A DNA stretch of 64,000 bases from Tenrec ecaudatus (Eukaryota > Chordata > Mammalia > Afrosoricida > Tenrecidae): positions 32,126,419-32,190,418 of the forward strand of contig NC_134547.1 in assembly GCF_050624435.1 (NCBI RefSeq), given 5' to 3'. The notes under the pieces are model-generated. The model searched no databases, was not told the DNA's origin, and was given only the letters and a program-made list of their open reading frames with translations. Positions 22,080 to 32,352 of this stretch are shown piece after piece (the stretch's first letter is position 1; each line of letters begins with the position of its first letter). The translations under genes and the position numbers were made by a program.

Positions 22080-22180
22080 ACATTCTCATTGAGCAGATGG
22101 AAAAGCTGAAGGTGTGAGACTGAGGACGGTTCCATAGCAACAGGGTGGCATGGCTGGGTCAGAACGCAAGGGCTCAAAGA
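22080..22180 (+). mobile_element. MIR-like SINE fragment
   Basis: 'gagcagatggaaaagctgaa', then 'gtgagactgaggacggttcc' and 'ggcatggctgggtcagaac' follow the MIR pattern of 'cagatgaggaaactgag..', '..cacacagctagtaag..' and '..agctgggatttgaaccc'. It directly abuts the antisense AfroSINE head. Confidence 0.5.
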
Positions 22181-22590
22181 CTTGGCTGGTAGGGTCCACC
22201 ACTGAGTCACCCTGAGATCCCAGCACGAGGCGCAGGGAGTCCTCATCCAAGGATCTAGATTTTCTGCCACCAGATACGGCCAAGCGCCGACCTCTTTCCA
22301 AGGGCAGCAACGGTTCCATAGACGCCCAGTGCTACCACTGGGTGCAGCAAGCCAGAGCAAAGCGTTTGCATTTCTACCACCTCAAAGGTTCAAGATTATG
22401 GATTTGTAGTTCTTCTTCCTCTGGGTCTGTGTGTCTATAAAATGTGCCTTTCAATCCAGCAACGCTTGTCACATTTTCAATTTCTTTGCTAAGTAAAACA
22501 ACAGAAAGTAAATTAATGTTGCATATGTAATGGACCTTAGAGGGGTGGGGGGGGAGGCTAGAGGAAATTCTATTATGCCCACTGCCTGCT
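22181..22590. other. Single-copy DNA, no gene recognised
   Basis: Contains a short G-rich run near 22543-22555 and AT-rich sequence with 'aagtaaattaatg'. No gene is seen. Confidence 0.4.
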
Positions 22591-23480
22591 TACCTCCTTC
22601 TCAACATGGGCAAGCCTGTTCCTACAGCAGAGCCTTACATTTGCTGGAACAAAGCCTTGACGTTCACGAAAATGTCAGTGAAAGTTGCCAATAAATACTT
22701 AGTCACTGCTGGTGACTGGGCAGGGGAGGGAGATTTAGTTGTCCGCGGTTTCATTAATGCGGACACAGAAGGAAGCAGGAACAAAATTTGCCAGGAGTTG
22801 GAACCAGCCGCCATGGCTGCCCAGCACCATGTGCGTGGAGGGATGGGCGAAAGAAGAGAGGGGAGAAAAGTGAGCAACGGCAAAGCGGGTATTTAAGGAA
22901 AGCAGTGATTGAACTTAAAAAGAAAATTAAAAAAACGTGCAGACGCAAAACGCTGGCGGCAGGCTGACTGCTATTTCCACCAAAGCTGCTGATTTCGGAG
23001 AGGTCTCTGCTTTTCCATTTGCGTCTTGCGAGTTAGGCATGATGGCGCCGGCGTAGGTGGGGTTGCCTGGGCGCCGCCGGCTCCGAGGGTCTGTGGTCCC
23101 TGAACCGTCCCCGCCAGGGCTGGCTAGGCACACGCAAAGCTGGCTAGTGAGGAAGCGCCTTGGTATATGTTTTATCTGCGCGGCATTGAGAGGGTTTACC
23201 TATCTAGCCCACTGCAGACCCCCTCATTGAGTCCGCGCCAAGAGCATATGATTGTGTTAATTAATCTGCTATTGTGAGTAAAGGAACCGCTGCAGTGGTC
23301 TCGGGGATGCGTTGTCAAAAGAAAACAATGTCATGTTAAGCCTCCGACTGCATATTCGGTTACAAAGAAGGTTTATGAGAAGTTAAATTCAGAAATCACA
23401 GATCATTTTTATAATAATAATAAATAATATCTGACCTTTAAAAGGAAGGCTTGAGTGTGCTTAATTTCAGCTTGAAATAT
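22590..23480. promoter_or_regulatory. CpG-rich patch and AT-rich candidate regulatory region
   Basis: Between about 22955 and 23135 there is a sharp cluster of CpGs (for example 'gatggcgccggcgtagg' and 'gggcgccgccggctccgagg'), against a background where CpG is rare. It is followed by non-repetitive AT-rich sequence containing 'gtgttaattaatctgctatt' and AATAAT runs. No known repeat covers the region. The composition fits a small unmethylated promoter or enhancer. The minus-strand frame through the patch (22927-23133) has no recognisable domain. Confidence 0.4.
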
Positions 23481-24128
23481 GTTCTGATATATGATACCTA
23501 AGCCTTAACCCAATGCTTTGTTTTGAAAACAAACATTCCCCAGAAAGGATGGGAAGGGAGAGGAGCTATAGAAACGACCTCTGACTGTAGAAGATGCATA
23601 TGCCATTGTGGTTCTAGCACAGATCAGAGCCCAAAATATCAAGTTAAAAGAAAAACTTGTTGGCACTCGTCCAATGTCTCATATAATAAAAACGCAGTTT
23701 CTAATACGATGCAGAAATGGAGAGAAAGGGGACATTCATTATGGGGAACACACATTATTTACATGGGCTTTATCTTTCTTTATGCAGATAAGGCACAGAG
23801 AGCGCTTTCTGTCTAATTAATATTCCGTGTCCCTCCATGATCCAACCTTCCTACCCCCTCCCCCCACCAAAAAAATGCCACCAATACTCTCGGCCCACCC
23901 CCTGTGTACATCTATGGGCTTGGCAAACAAGGCAAGGGAAGGTGCAGTCAGACAAAGGGAAATAAAACGATGCGTTCTGGTACTTAATCCAGGACCATAA
24001 ACCAGCAAAAGTCAGGGTGAGAACACATGCTGATCAAGGAGTATAAAGTTGTACTACGGCGACCGGGCTTCCGAAAAGAATCATGCCTTCAAATCGTACT
24101 TTAACAGAAAGACCAAAACCTGTTGGCT
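23481..24128. other. Single-copy DNA, no gene recognised
   Basis: AT-rich to about 23820, then mixed. No repeat family or exon recognised. Confidence 0.4.
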
Positions 24129-24226
24129 TTCCCCAACAGACCTGGAGGGGGAGACCCCACATTCCCCAACAGATCTGGAGGGGAGACCCCACTTTCCCCA
24201 ACAGACCTGGCGGGGGAGACCCCACA
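24129..24226. repeat. Minisatellite, three copies of a 32-33 bp unit
   Basis: Copies start at 24129, 24162 and 24194. The unit core is TTCCCCAACAGACCTGGAGG followed by GGGAGACCCCACA. Differences between copies are one T/C, one A/C and a one-base deletion. The unit mixes C-runs and G-runs, so each copy can fold on itself. Confidence 0.95.
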
Positions 24227-24795
24227 GATAACCCTAATCAGCTGGACCAGGCTGAGGGCGGGATGAGTGGCAACACACAAAGGGGAAACTGTGATCCCCA
24301 AAGACCGTTGTAAAATACTGCTTCCCCAGTCTCTCTCCTCAACATCATCCTGCTTCTTCCTCCTAGACTTTCAGATGGAAAAATCCATTTGGAAGGAAAG
24401 ACAAACTGCCTTGGGAATGCTGGGAAAGGGGCAGGCAGGAGACACAGATGAAGTAGGTCTCATCTCTAAGTCCCTTCCCTTTGTTCCAGGAGATCACAAC
24501 AAAGGGAAGCTATTTTTAGCTATGGATTGGCATTGTATCACCAGGTACGTGTATCGACCTGATAATGTGTGTGCCGGAGCAGGACTCTGGAGCCCCCACC
24601 CTCACTCCCACCCCCAAACAAACGTTCTCTGCAGAAGCTCGTGTACCCAGGAAGGCAAACTCGGAAGAACAATTTTGACCCAGAAAGGAATGGACTCCGG
24701 TGGACATGAGAGACCTGCAGGGCAGGTAGCACACCCCGGAGGGGCGATTTGCTCTTACTCCTGATGGGGGCTTCTCTTCAGTGTCCCTAAAAGGG
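24227..24795. other. Single-copy DNA with a 165-codon chance frame
   Basis: A plus-strand frame runs 24267-24764. It has no recognisable domain, and a minus-strand frame is open across its end. No repeat family recognised. Confidence 0.35.
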
Positions 24796-24799
24796 GGCT

Positions 24800-25060
24800 T
24801 CCAGCAGGCAGGAGTGGCTCACTGGAGGGATTCTCCCCTTCCTCGGAGGGACCTGGGTCAAGTCCCAGCGATGGAACCTCATGTGCAGCCACCACCCATC
24901 TGTCCATGGAGGTGCCCATACCGCTATGATGCTGAGCAGGATTCAGCCAAGCTCTCAGACTACCGTGGATGCGGAAGAAAGGCCTGGCAATCTACCTCCC
25001 ATAACTCAGCTAATGATCACAGCAGGCTGCTTCCCAGCCAGTCATGGAGATGATTTCCAT
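24800..25060 (+). mobile_element. RTE-derived 5'-region fragment, sense
   Basis: 'ccaccacccatctgtccatg', 'ccgctatgatgctgagcagg', 'agccaagctctcagactacc' and 'ggaagaaaggcctggcaatc' follow the order of the afrotherian RTE 5' region. The same words appear in shorter form at 19.3, 52.0 and 53.0 kb. No reverse transcriptase sequence follows. Confidence 0.6.
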
Positions 25061-25555
25061 TGAACGCTGGGTCATCACAGGGACAACTCACAGGGACAAC
25101 TCACATGGACTAGTGAGGAGGAAAACTGTGACTGTCCCAAGCACCTTGTCCCCTCAGTCTCCCTGGGTCATCCCTCTGAGATGCTTGGGACATGATAGAG
25201 CCATAGTTAAATCATTTAAAAGTCCCCTAGAGGGTTGGTCTTCATGTTTCCTGCTCCCTCCCCCTGCAGAGAGCCCACGTCTCCCACGCCTGTTCCTTCC
25301 GAACACCCCCCAAGGGCGGCAGTGACCAAGAAGCGGCTGGCCCATTAGTCACTGGGTTGGGGACCCTGGCAAACAAAGTCTTCATTCTTACCAGTGTCCG
25401 CATTTTCCCTTCCAAATCCACATTTTTCCCTTTAAAATTTAAAAGCCCTTCTTTTCTGACACCAAAATAAGAACTCCCTAGTGGGCACTTGGAATACTTG
25501 ACATTCCCCGGTATTGTGCCACCGCAAAGGACGCCAGCAAGGCAGAGCCTAAGGA
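25061..25555. other. Single-copy DNA, no gene recognised
   Basis: A short direct duplication 'acagggacaactcac' occurs twice near 25077-25106. No gene is seen. Confidence 0.4.
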
Positions 25556-25956
25556 CACGCTTAGGAGAGAGTGCCCTTTGGAAAACAATGCGCCCTCAGA
25601 GCGGGTCGGGGCGAAGGAGGAAAGCCCGCTGCTGCCGGCCAGCAGGGCAGTTTCTTTCGCCAGTGTCTAGCGTCACCAGAATGGCTAGTGCTGGATGGAG
25701 AAAGCCATCCCGCAAAAGTGACCCTGCTTCTGCTTCCGCGGGGGGTTCGCCAGTGAATGGCTGTGTTTTCTCCTCGGGCCACCACTTTCTCATCTTTGAG
25801 ATGGCTCTGAAACAACGCCACCCACCCACCATCAGGAGGATGGCGGGGGCGAGGCAACTTGAATTGGTGTCCTGTGTGGGTCAGAGTGGACAGGCTGGTG
25901 ACTAAACAATGGCTAGCAATGCCCAGAGCCCCACCCGCGGCCACAGAGCAGACGGT
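25556..25956. other. CpG-enriched single-copy DNA with an overlapping 184-codon frame
   Basis: A modest CpG enrichment runs from 25560 to 25760. A minus-strand frame (25561-26115) crosses it but starts inside the neighbouring antisense AfroSINE, so its N-terminal residues are SINE translation. A MIR-like 'cactttctcatctttgagat' lies near 25786. The frame is not a credible gene. Confidence 0.35.
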
Positions 25957-26127
25957 GGGTGACCCTACAGGAGGTGGTAGGACCCCGTCCTTTGGGTTTC
26001 CAAAGCTGTCAGCCTTTATGGGAGCTGACAGCCTTTCTTTCTTTTGCAGCGCGGCTGCTGGGTTCAAACTGCTGGCCCCAAGGTTAAGAGCCCAACTTGT
26101 CACCCACTCTGCCACCAGCAGGCCTCC
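25957..26127 (-). mobile_element. AfroSINE, antisense
   Basis: 'gtgaccctacaggaggtgg', 'ggtttccaaagctgtcagcc', 'gcggctgctgggttcaaact' (antisense B-box) and 'aggttaagagcccaacttgt' follow the full antisense order. Confidence 0.8.
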
Positions 26128-26552
26128 GAGATAAAAGGGTCTACCAATGCCAGCAGGCTGATTTTGAATATGTATGAGTCTCTCCTCCTGATGAAGGAAC
26201 AGCAGTTCCCATTGCTCTTCTCCGCCTTGTTACACAAGGGTGAGTGCGAAGACTGGGCTTACTCTGCATCGAAAGAAGCAGTCGATTTGGTTCTAAAAGC
26301 AAAACCAAACAATAGCAATGACATTTATCCTCCAATAATCAGCATTTTCCTCAGCCAATTCACACATACTTAAACTGAATCAAATCCTTAGGAACCTCCT
26401 AACTCGGTTAGCCTTGCCCCAGGTATATGAGGTCTCCATCGAATAATGTGGACTTCACCATTGTCTCCCTTGAAGCATCCACCCGGTCAGAGGGCAGGAG
26501 CAGGGCATGAAACCCTCAGTACCATGTCACCCAGTCTGAACTGGCTCTACCG
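26128..26552. other. Single-copy spacer
   Basis: No gene or repeat recognised. Confidence 0.4.
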
Positions 26553-26554
26553 AC

Positions 26555-26885
26555 TATTGTCATTGGGGAACAACTCTTCACGACCATGCGCAGAACTGAA
26601 TGGAAGATGGCCTGGTCCTGCGCCATCCTCATACCACTGTTATGTTGGGGACGACCGTTGCAGCCACCATGTCAATTGTCTTTCTGACTGTCCTCCTGGC
26701 ATTCGCTGTCCCTCCAGGGACTGGTCTCTCTGAATAACATGTGAATTGGCACCATCTTTTCTTCTAAGGAGCAATTTGGCTTCACTTCGTCCGAGACAGG
26801 TTCATTGGTTCTTCGGGCAGTCCATGATAGTTTCAATATTCTTCTCTGACACCATCATTTAAATGCATCGATTCTTCCGGGTGTA
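26555..26885 (-). mobile_element. RTE (BovB-like) LINE ORF end, antisense
   Basis: Long, well-ordered match: 'gaagatggcctggtcctgcg', 'cagccaccatgtcaattgtc', 'ccctccagggactggtctct', 'cttcttctaaggagcaattt' style block, 'gggcagtccatgatagttt' and 'atgcatcgattcttccggg'. Read backwards, these encode the last hundred or so residues of the RTE ORF. Frame is broken by indels. It is the longest antisense RTE piece in the window. Confidence 0.85.
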
Positions 26886-26902
26886 GAGGTTTAATTGGTT
26901 AG

Positions 26903-26995
26903 AATTCTCGCTGCTATGGAGTCATTGCTGACCAATAGCGAGCCCCGGTGGGTTTCTGAGACTGTAATTGTTTACTGGAGTAGAAAGGTCAGTCT
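26903..26995 (-). mobile_element. AfroSINE 3' half, antisense
   Basis: 'gctgctatggagtcattgct' and 'gtgggtttctgagactgtaa' match the SINE tail and the middle of the body in antisense. It stops after 'tactggagtagaaaggtc', so the tRNA-like head is absent, which is a 5' truncation. Confidence 0.65.
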
Positions 26996-27199
26996 TCAGT
27001 TTTGAAATAACTTTTCACAGTTGATGCTTGCTTTAAAAATTTTAGAAAACACACAAAGGTCTACCTAAAACCAAAATGATGTCCAAAGTTGCCACCTGAT
27101 TATGAACATGGGGGTAGGGGGTACTTGTGTGCACTTCTCTCTAAGCATATTTATTTAAATGGGTTTAGAAAATACTGCAAGTCAGAAAGTACTGCTACA

Positions 27200-27660
27200 G
27201 GATCATAGAGACCGTTATGAAACAAAACCATCAGCTGCGAAGCTCTTGTCTCTCAGCAGGTCCTCGGCTTTAGATGACCCGTGTCTGCAGGTGATGGCTC
27301 CTGATCTCTAGTCCTGAAGAATGCGGTGCTCTTCCGCTGGCACCGTGCCACAGTGGTGACCCAATGGGAACCCTTTGAAGTGATCTTTGAGTTTGGGGAA
27401 CAAAGATAAGTCTGAAGGGTCAAGATCAGGGCTGTAGGGAGAATGCACAAGGTTCCCCACCTGCACCCTCGTGGGACAGCCCTTGATGCCCTCAGAGAAC
27501 GAGCGGGAACGCTGTCTGGATGGAAATAATGATTCGCTGCAACTTTCCTGAACGTTTCCTCACCGATGCAGATCCCAATGCTCTTAAAATGCCATCTTAA
27601 TAAGGCCGTGGAGTTGTACTGTGGTACCAAGGGTCCCCCTTTGGGCCTCAATACTGTGAA
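27200..27660 (-). pseudogene. Mariner-like transposase relic
   Basis: On the minus strand a frame gives SPYSPDLDPSDLSLFPKLK followed by DHFKG. This is the conserved mariner-family catalytic stretch (the third acidic residue lies in the YSPDLxPxD motif, followed by LFPKLK). The upstream part of the frame is shifted, and downstream residues run into stops, so the gene is dead. About 140 codons remain, against roughly 340 for the family. Terminal inverted repeats were not found. An L1 3' end begins at its right edge. Confidence 0.6.
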
Positions 27661-27661
27661 A

Positions 27662-28990
27662 ATGTCAATACTACTCAACGCAATCCATAAGTACGAAGCA
27701 ATTCCGATCCAGAGCCTAGCTTCATTCTAGAAAGAAATGGCAGAACTAATTGACAACTTTGTATGGAGAGGGAAGAGACTTGGAAAAATAAATAATTGCT
27801 TAAGAAGAACGCCTCTCCCTTCCTTACCTCAAACCCAAGCACACAGCCACAACAATCGATATAGCTTGGTATTGCTACCAGGATACATATGTAGAGTAAT
27901 GGAATAGGATGGAGAACCCAGAAATAAGTCCATCCCCCTACAGATAACTAATCTTTGACAAGGGGCAGAAAAGTATTAAATGGGAAAGAGCCTTTTTAAC
28001 AAATGATGCTGGCAAAATTGAATCTCCATCTGCAGACGAAAGAAACAGGTCCCATACCTCACACCATATATAAAAACAAATGCAAGATGGACTAAAGACC
28101 TAAATGTAGATTCTAGAGCAATAAAAGCAATCAATGAGAGACTAGAGACAAGCAGAAGGGCTCAGCACAGGATATAAACATAACACCAGGGTAAAGGCAA
28201 AAACTACAAAGTAAAAGACAAAATAGATGACTGGGGCTTACTAAAAAGAAGACACTAATGTAGATAAAAAAATTCATCAAAAGAATAAAAAGAGAACCCA
28301 CAGACTGTGGGGTAGTGGTAGCAATGACCCATTGGACAAGGGACTAATCTCTAAAAAAAATCTATTGAAAGCTACAACATCTCAACAAAAAAAGTACAGA
28401 TAATCCATTTTTCTTAAATGGACAAAGGTCAGGAACTGACAATTCACCAAAGAAAACACTCAGGTGTCAACAAGCATATGAAGAAATGCCCATGATCACT
28501 AGCCATCTGAGAGATGCCAGCCAAAGTAACCATGGCTACCAACTGACACTGGCATTGACAGCAAAGTTCAAACAGTCATAAATTGTAAAGCGAATGCATT
28601 GAGATCAGAACCCTTGTTTCCTGCTGGTGGGACTATGAAAATGGGCAGCCACTGCGGACAGAATAGGGTGCTACCTCAAAGAATTGGGACTCAAAATTCC
28701 ATCTGACCCAGAAATCCCTTTGCTGGGCACACACCCTAAAGAAGTAAGAGCTGTAATATAGACAGACGAATGCACACCCATGTTGACAATAGCAAGAAGA
28801 CAGAAACCACCTAAATGCCCATCAGTAAAAGATTAGATAGAGAGGCTTTGGTACAAGTACAAAATCAAATACTATGCACCCTTAAAGAATCACGATGAAG
28901 CCAGGAAGCACTTCGTTGCATGGGCAGACCTGGAGAACATTACATGCTGAGTGAAATTAGTAGAACGCAAATGGGGCAGATATTGTGTGG
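27662..28990 (+). mobile_element. L1 LINE: end of ORF2 plus 3' region, sense
   Basis: 'aagcaattccgatccagagc', 'caactttgtatggagaggga', 'agcttggtattgctaccagg', 'caaatgatgctggcaaaatt' and 'ccatacctcacaccatatat' are L1 ORF2 beyond the reverse transcriptase domain. 'cctttgctgggcacacaccc' and 'aatgcccatcagtaaaagat' follow. The block ends near 'atgctgagtgaaattagtag'. Many stops and indels occur. The 5' end is truncated at the mariner relic. Confidence 0.88.
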
Positions 28991-29340
28991 GGCTCCTGTA
29001 AGCGGGAAAAATGAAGACATTGGCTTTCGTACCAAAGAAACCAGACTTTGAATCTTGGGCTTCCGCTGTTGCCCACAGCACTCTGAAAGCCAGGGGCAAG
29101 GGAAGGCAGGTGAAGCAGTGGGCGGGAGCCTTGAGACGGTGGTAGGTGGGTGTGAACTTGGGCTAAGTGAGAGCTAGTGTTCTCCCAGGGAGAGGAGAGA
29201 AATCAAAGTGGGGGGTGGGGCGGGGTCAGGGCCAGCTACTGGGAGTTTTATAGGCAGTTTTCATTGTTGAATGCAAAATTGATGACCTGAAAGGAAAACC
29301 TCAGCTAATTCGCAATAAAATACATTTTTAAAAAGCAACT
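28991..29340. other. Spacer between two L1 ends
   Basis: Contains a further L1-tail-like 'gtaccaaagaaaccagactt', a G-rich patch at 29207-29230 and an AT-rich stretch. No gene is seen. Confidence 0.4.
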
Positions 29341-29344
29341 GAAT

Positions 29345-29715
29345 GAGGATGAAACTGTGAAACACCTCATGACATGGACATGGAAGCTCCTCATGCTGAG
29401 TGACGGGAGTCCGGCACAGGACAAACGTTGTATGAGACGGCTGCTACTAAAAAGAAAAAATCAAGAAGACATTTTGTATCCAAAGAAACAGACTTTGGTG
29501 GTTACTAGGGGTTGGAGGGGAGGGAGCGCGCCAGAAGCCAAAAGCTGGACCAGGGTCCACTTGGGTGAAGGGGAGGAAAATAGAGGACAAGAGGGAGGGG
29601 GACAGTGAAGGAGAAAAAGGCAAACCAATGTTGGATTTGTTGCACTGACAAACCAGTGATCTCATATGTAAAGCCCTCTCTACTTCACACCAAAAAATTT
29701 GGGAGGGGTGGAAGA
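29345..29715 (+). mobile_element. Second L1 3' end, sense
   Basis: 'aaacacctcatgacatggac', 'ctcatgctgagtgacgggag', 'acgttgtatgagacggctgc' and 'ccaaagaaacagactttggt' repeat the words at the end of the preceding L1 (28.9-29.05 kb). This is therefore a separate copy of the same L1 end region, not a continuation. Confidence 0.65.
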
Positions 29716-29929
29716 ATGCTTCTTTGGAATCCAAGAAATCATCACCTCTGAGGTGACCTTTCTTGAATGTTGCTGACCCAGCAGGTGCCCTGAGAGCCCT
29801 GTTTGTAATAAAACGTTACTTATTTTTAAGGCACCTCATGCGATGCCACTGATCACAGAGACACATCGAATCCACAGGTCGTGTGTGGATTAAGCATATG
29901 CATGCATGAAGAGACCCTAACAGCAACAC

Positions 29930-30300
29930 TGTTTGACTCAACCTCTATTTTATTTATGTTTTACAAATATTATAGTATTTATAAATGCTTATTTATATAT
30001 TCATATTCCTATTAAATCTATTTTAAATACTAAATTATATACATTTACATAAAATTCACATTGTATATTAAATACATATAAAATATATTTATTTAGAAAT
30101 ATATAAAATTAATACATTTCTAAGTACATTTATTTATATATAGTCTTATGTGATATAATTTATATTTGTGTATTCATGTATGAATGCTTATTAATTTACA
30201 TTACATATTATTTTAGATATTACATATGTTTATACATAAAATATATACACTTCCATATATTCATATATAAATAAAATAGAAATTTCTTATAGTTTAATAT
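29930..30300. repeat. Extremely AT-rich low-complexity tract
   Basis: About 370 bp built almost wholly of A and T, with many TATATA, TTTAT and AAATA words and no fixed period. It may be an old degraded AT microsatellite. It would melt easily and could act as a matrix-attachment or fragile sequence; that role is inference. Confidence 0.9.
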
Positions 30301-31285
30301 TCCATCATTTTCTTAACCTAATATTGTAGGTATGTTTTGAAGTTATTACTCTTCAAACATGTGATTATCAAATGGCTAAAAATAGTCTGTGACTATCATT
30401 AGTTCTGTTTCTGTGCCTCCTTTTGACTCAGCACCTGGAGGGGGGTCTCTGCCACACTAGGGCTGGAGACACAGTCCGCAGACATACATCTTGACAGGCC
30501 CGGATTTGCAAAGAGATCTTCAGCTCTGGCTCTGAAGGTTTCTGCCCCAGCAGGTCTCCATGGCAGGGTCTTTGTAGAACACTGGGTGGACCAGCATACA
30601 CCGTCCTGATTTTCCATGATGTATTTGTCAAGAAACCCCAGTTAGCAGCCCTTGCATTTAATGCGATATTAATGCTGCAGGAACTAGATGCACTGTGTAA
30701 AATGAGGAACAATAATAATTCAACATAAGCTAAATTTAAGAGTACCATAAAGGCAAGAAGACAATCTCTGAAAAAAAGGAGACCTCTTCCTACAAACCAC
30801 ATTAGCAGCACACATAAGCCGGGACACTTAGCTCCTCCGGGACGAGAAAAGGTGGTGATAGGGGCACCTTCCAGCCCAGCAGGCTCTTTGCACTGAGTCC
30901 AGGGGCACACCCCCATTGCCCTCCCTCTGCCGCCACATGCTTCCCTTCTAGTCCGGGGACAGAGCCCATGATGCACAGAAGAGTCTGTGCAAGCCAACGC
31001 CAGCAAGAGTCTACTACGGAGCCTCTCAACTTTTAAGAAAGAGAGCCAAATGATTTTCTGTCCTGAATTTTTGAAATTAGTTCTAAGGTTTGCCCCCTGT
31101 GGAAGGAAGGAGAGCCTGCCCCATGGCTTAAAGGACTGAGGGGGAAATTCTGTGGTGCTCGACTCAAGAAGAACTGGAACAAGCAAGTGGAGGCAGAGCA
31201 TCCTCTGAAGCCAGGCTGCAGGGGTCCAGAGCAGTGCTGGCCACGCTTGGGGGCCAGGCCCAGCAAAAGTCACGGGCGTCATCAT
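30301..31285. other. Single-copy DNA carrying a 285-codon minus-strand frame
   Basis: The longest frame in the window (31285 down to 30428, minus) starts next to the L1 at 31286. Its translation has one hydrophobic stretch (roughly residues 150-190) but no recognisable domain, and part of it derives from AT-rich sequence that looks noncoding. No repeat family recognised. I regard it as chance. Confidence 0.35.
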
Positions 31286-32352
31286 AGACTTAGAGGTCTA
31301 AATACAGACATGTACATATGTAAATATATTTATATATGAGGATGGGAAAATAGATCTATGTGAATATATTTATAGGTTTAGTATTAAGGTAGCAGATGTA
31401 CATTGGGCCTCCACTCAACTACTCCCTCAATGCAAGAATACTTTGTTCTATTAAATTGGCATTCTATGATGCTCACCTTCCTGACACAATCACTGAAGAC
31501 AAAGCAGGTAAATAAGTAAATGTGGTGAAGAAAGCTGATGGTGCCTGGCTATCAAAAGATATAGCATCTGGGGTCTTAAAAGTTTGAAGGTAAACAAGCG
31601 GCCATCTAGCTCAGAAGCAACAAAGCCCACATGGAAGAAGCACACCAGTGGGTGTGATCACGAGGCATCAAAGGGATCAGGTATCAGGCATCATCAGAAC
31701 AAAAATCTTTACCATAGTGAATGAGGGGTGTAGTATGGGGTGGAAACCCAAAGCCAATTTGCAGGCCACTGGACATCCCCTTATAGAAGGGTCCAGGAAG
31801 AGATGAGCCAGTCAGGGTGAAATGTAGCAACGATGAAACATATAACTTTCCTCTAGTTCTTAAATACTTCCTCCCCCCCAACTATCATGTTCCCAATTCT
31901 ACCTTACAAATCTGGCTAGACCAGAGGATGTACACTGGTACAGATAGGAACTGGAAACACAGGGTATCTAGGGCCGATGATCCCTTCAAGATCAGTGGTG
32001 TGAGTGGCAATACTAGGAGGGTGGGTTGGCAAGGGGGAACCGATTACAAGGATCTACATATAACCTCCTCCCTGGGGGATGGACAATAGAAAAATGGGTG
32101 AAGGGAGATGTTGGATAGTGAAAAATATGACAAAATAATAATTTATAAATTATTAAGGGTTCATGAGGGAGGGGAAGGAAGGAGGGGGGGAGGGAATACG
32201 AGGACCTGAGGCCAAGGGCTTAGGTAGAGATCAAATGTTCTGAGAATGATGAGGGCAATGAATGTACAAATGTGCTTTACACAATTGATGTCTGTATGGA
32301 TTGTGCTAAGAATTGTATGAGCCCCTAATGAAATGATTAAAAAAAAAAGACA
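31286..32352 (+). mobile_element. L1 LINE 3' end, sense (copy C)
   Basis: Starts 'tagaggtctaaatacagaca', continues with 'aagctgatggtgcctggcta', 'atagcatctggggtcttaaa', 'tgtacactggtacagatagg' and 'gaatgatgagggcaatgaat', and ends 'gcccctaatgaaatgattaa' followed by an A tail of about ten. It is the mirror image of the antisense copies at 2.1 and 11.5 kb. 5'-truncated, no ORF2. Confidence 0.88.

Noticed and set aside
25561..26115. 184-codon minus-strand open frame with a CpG-enriched body
   Set aside because: Its N-terminal part is translated antisense AfroSINE, and the remainder has no recognisable domain.
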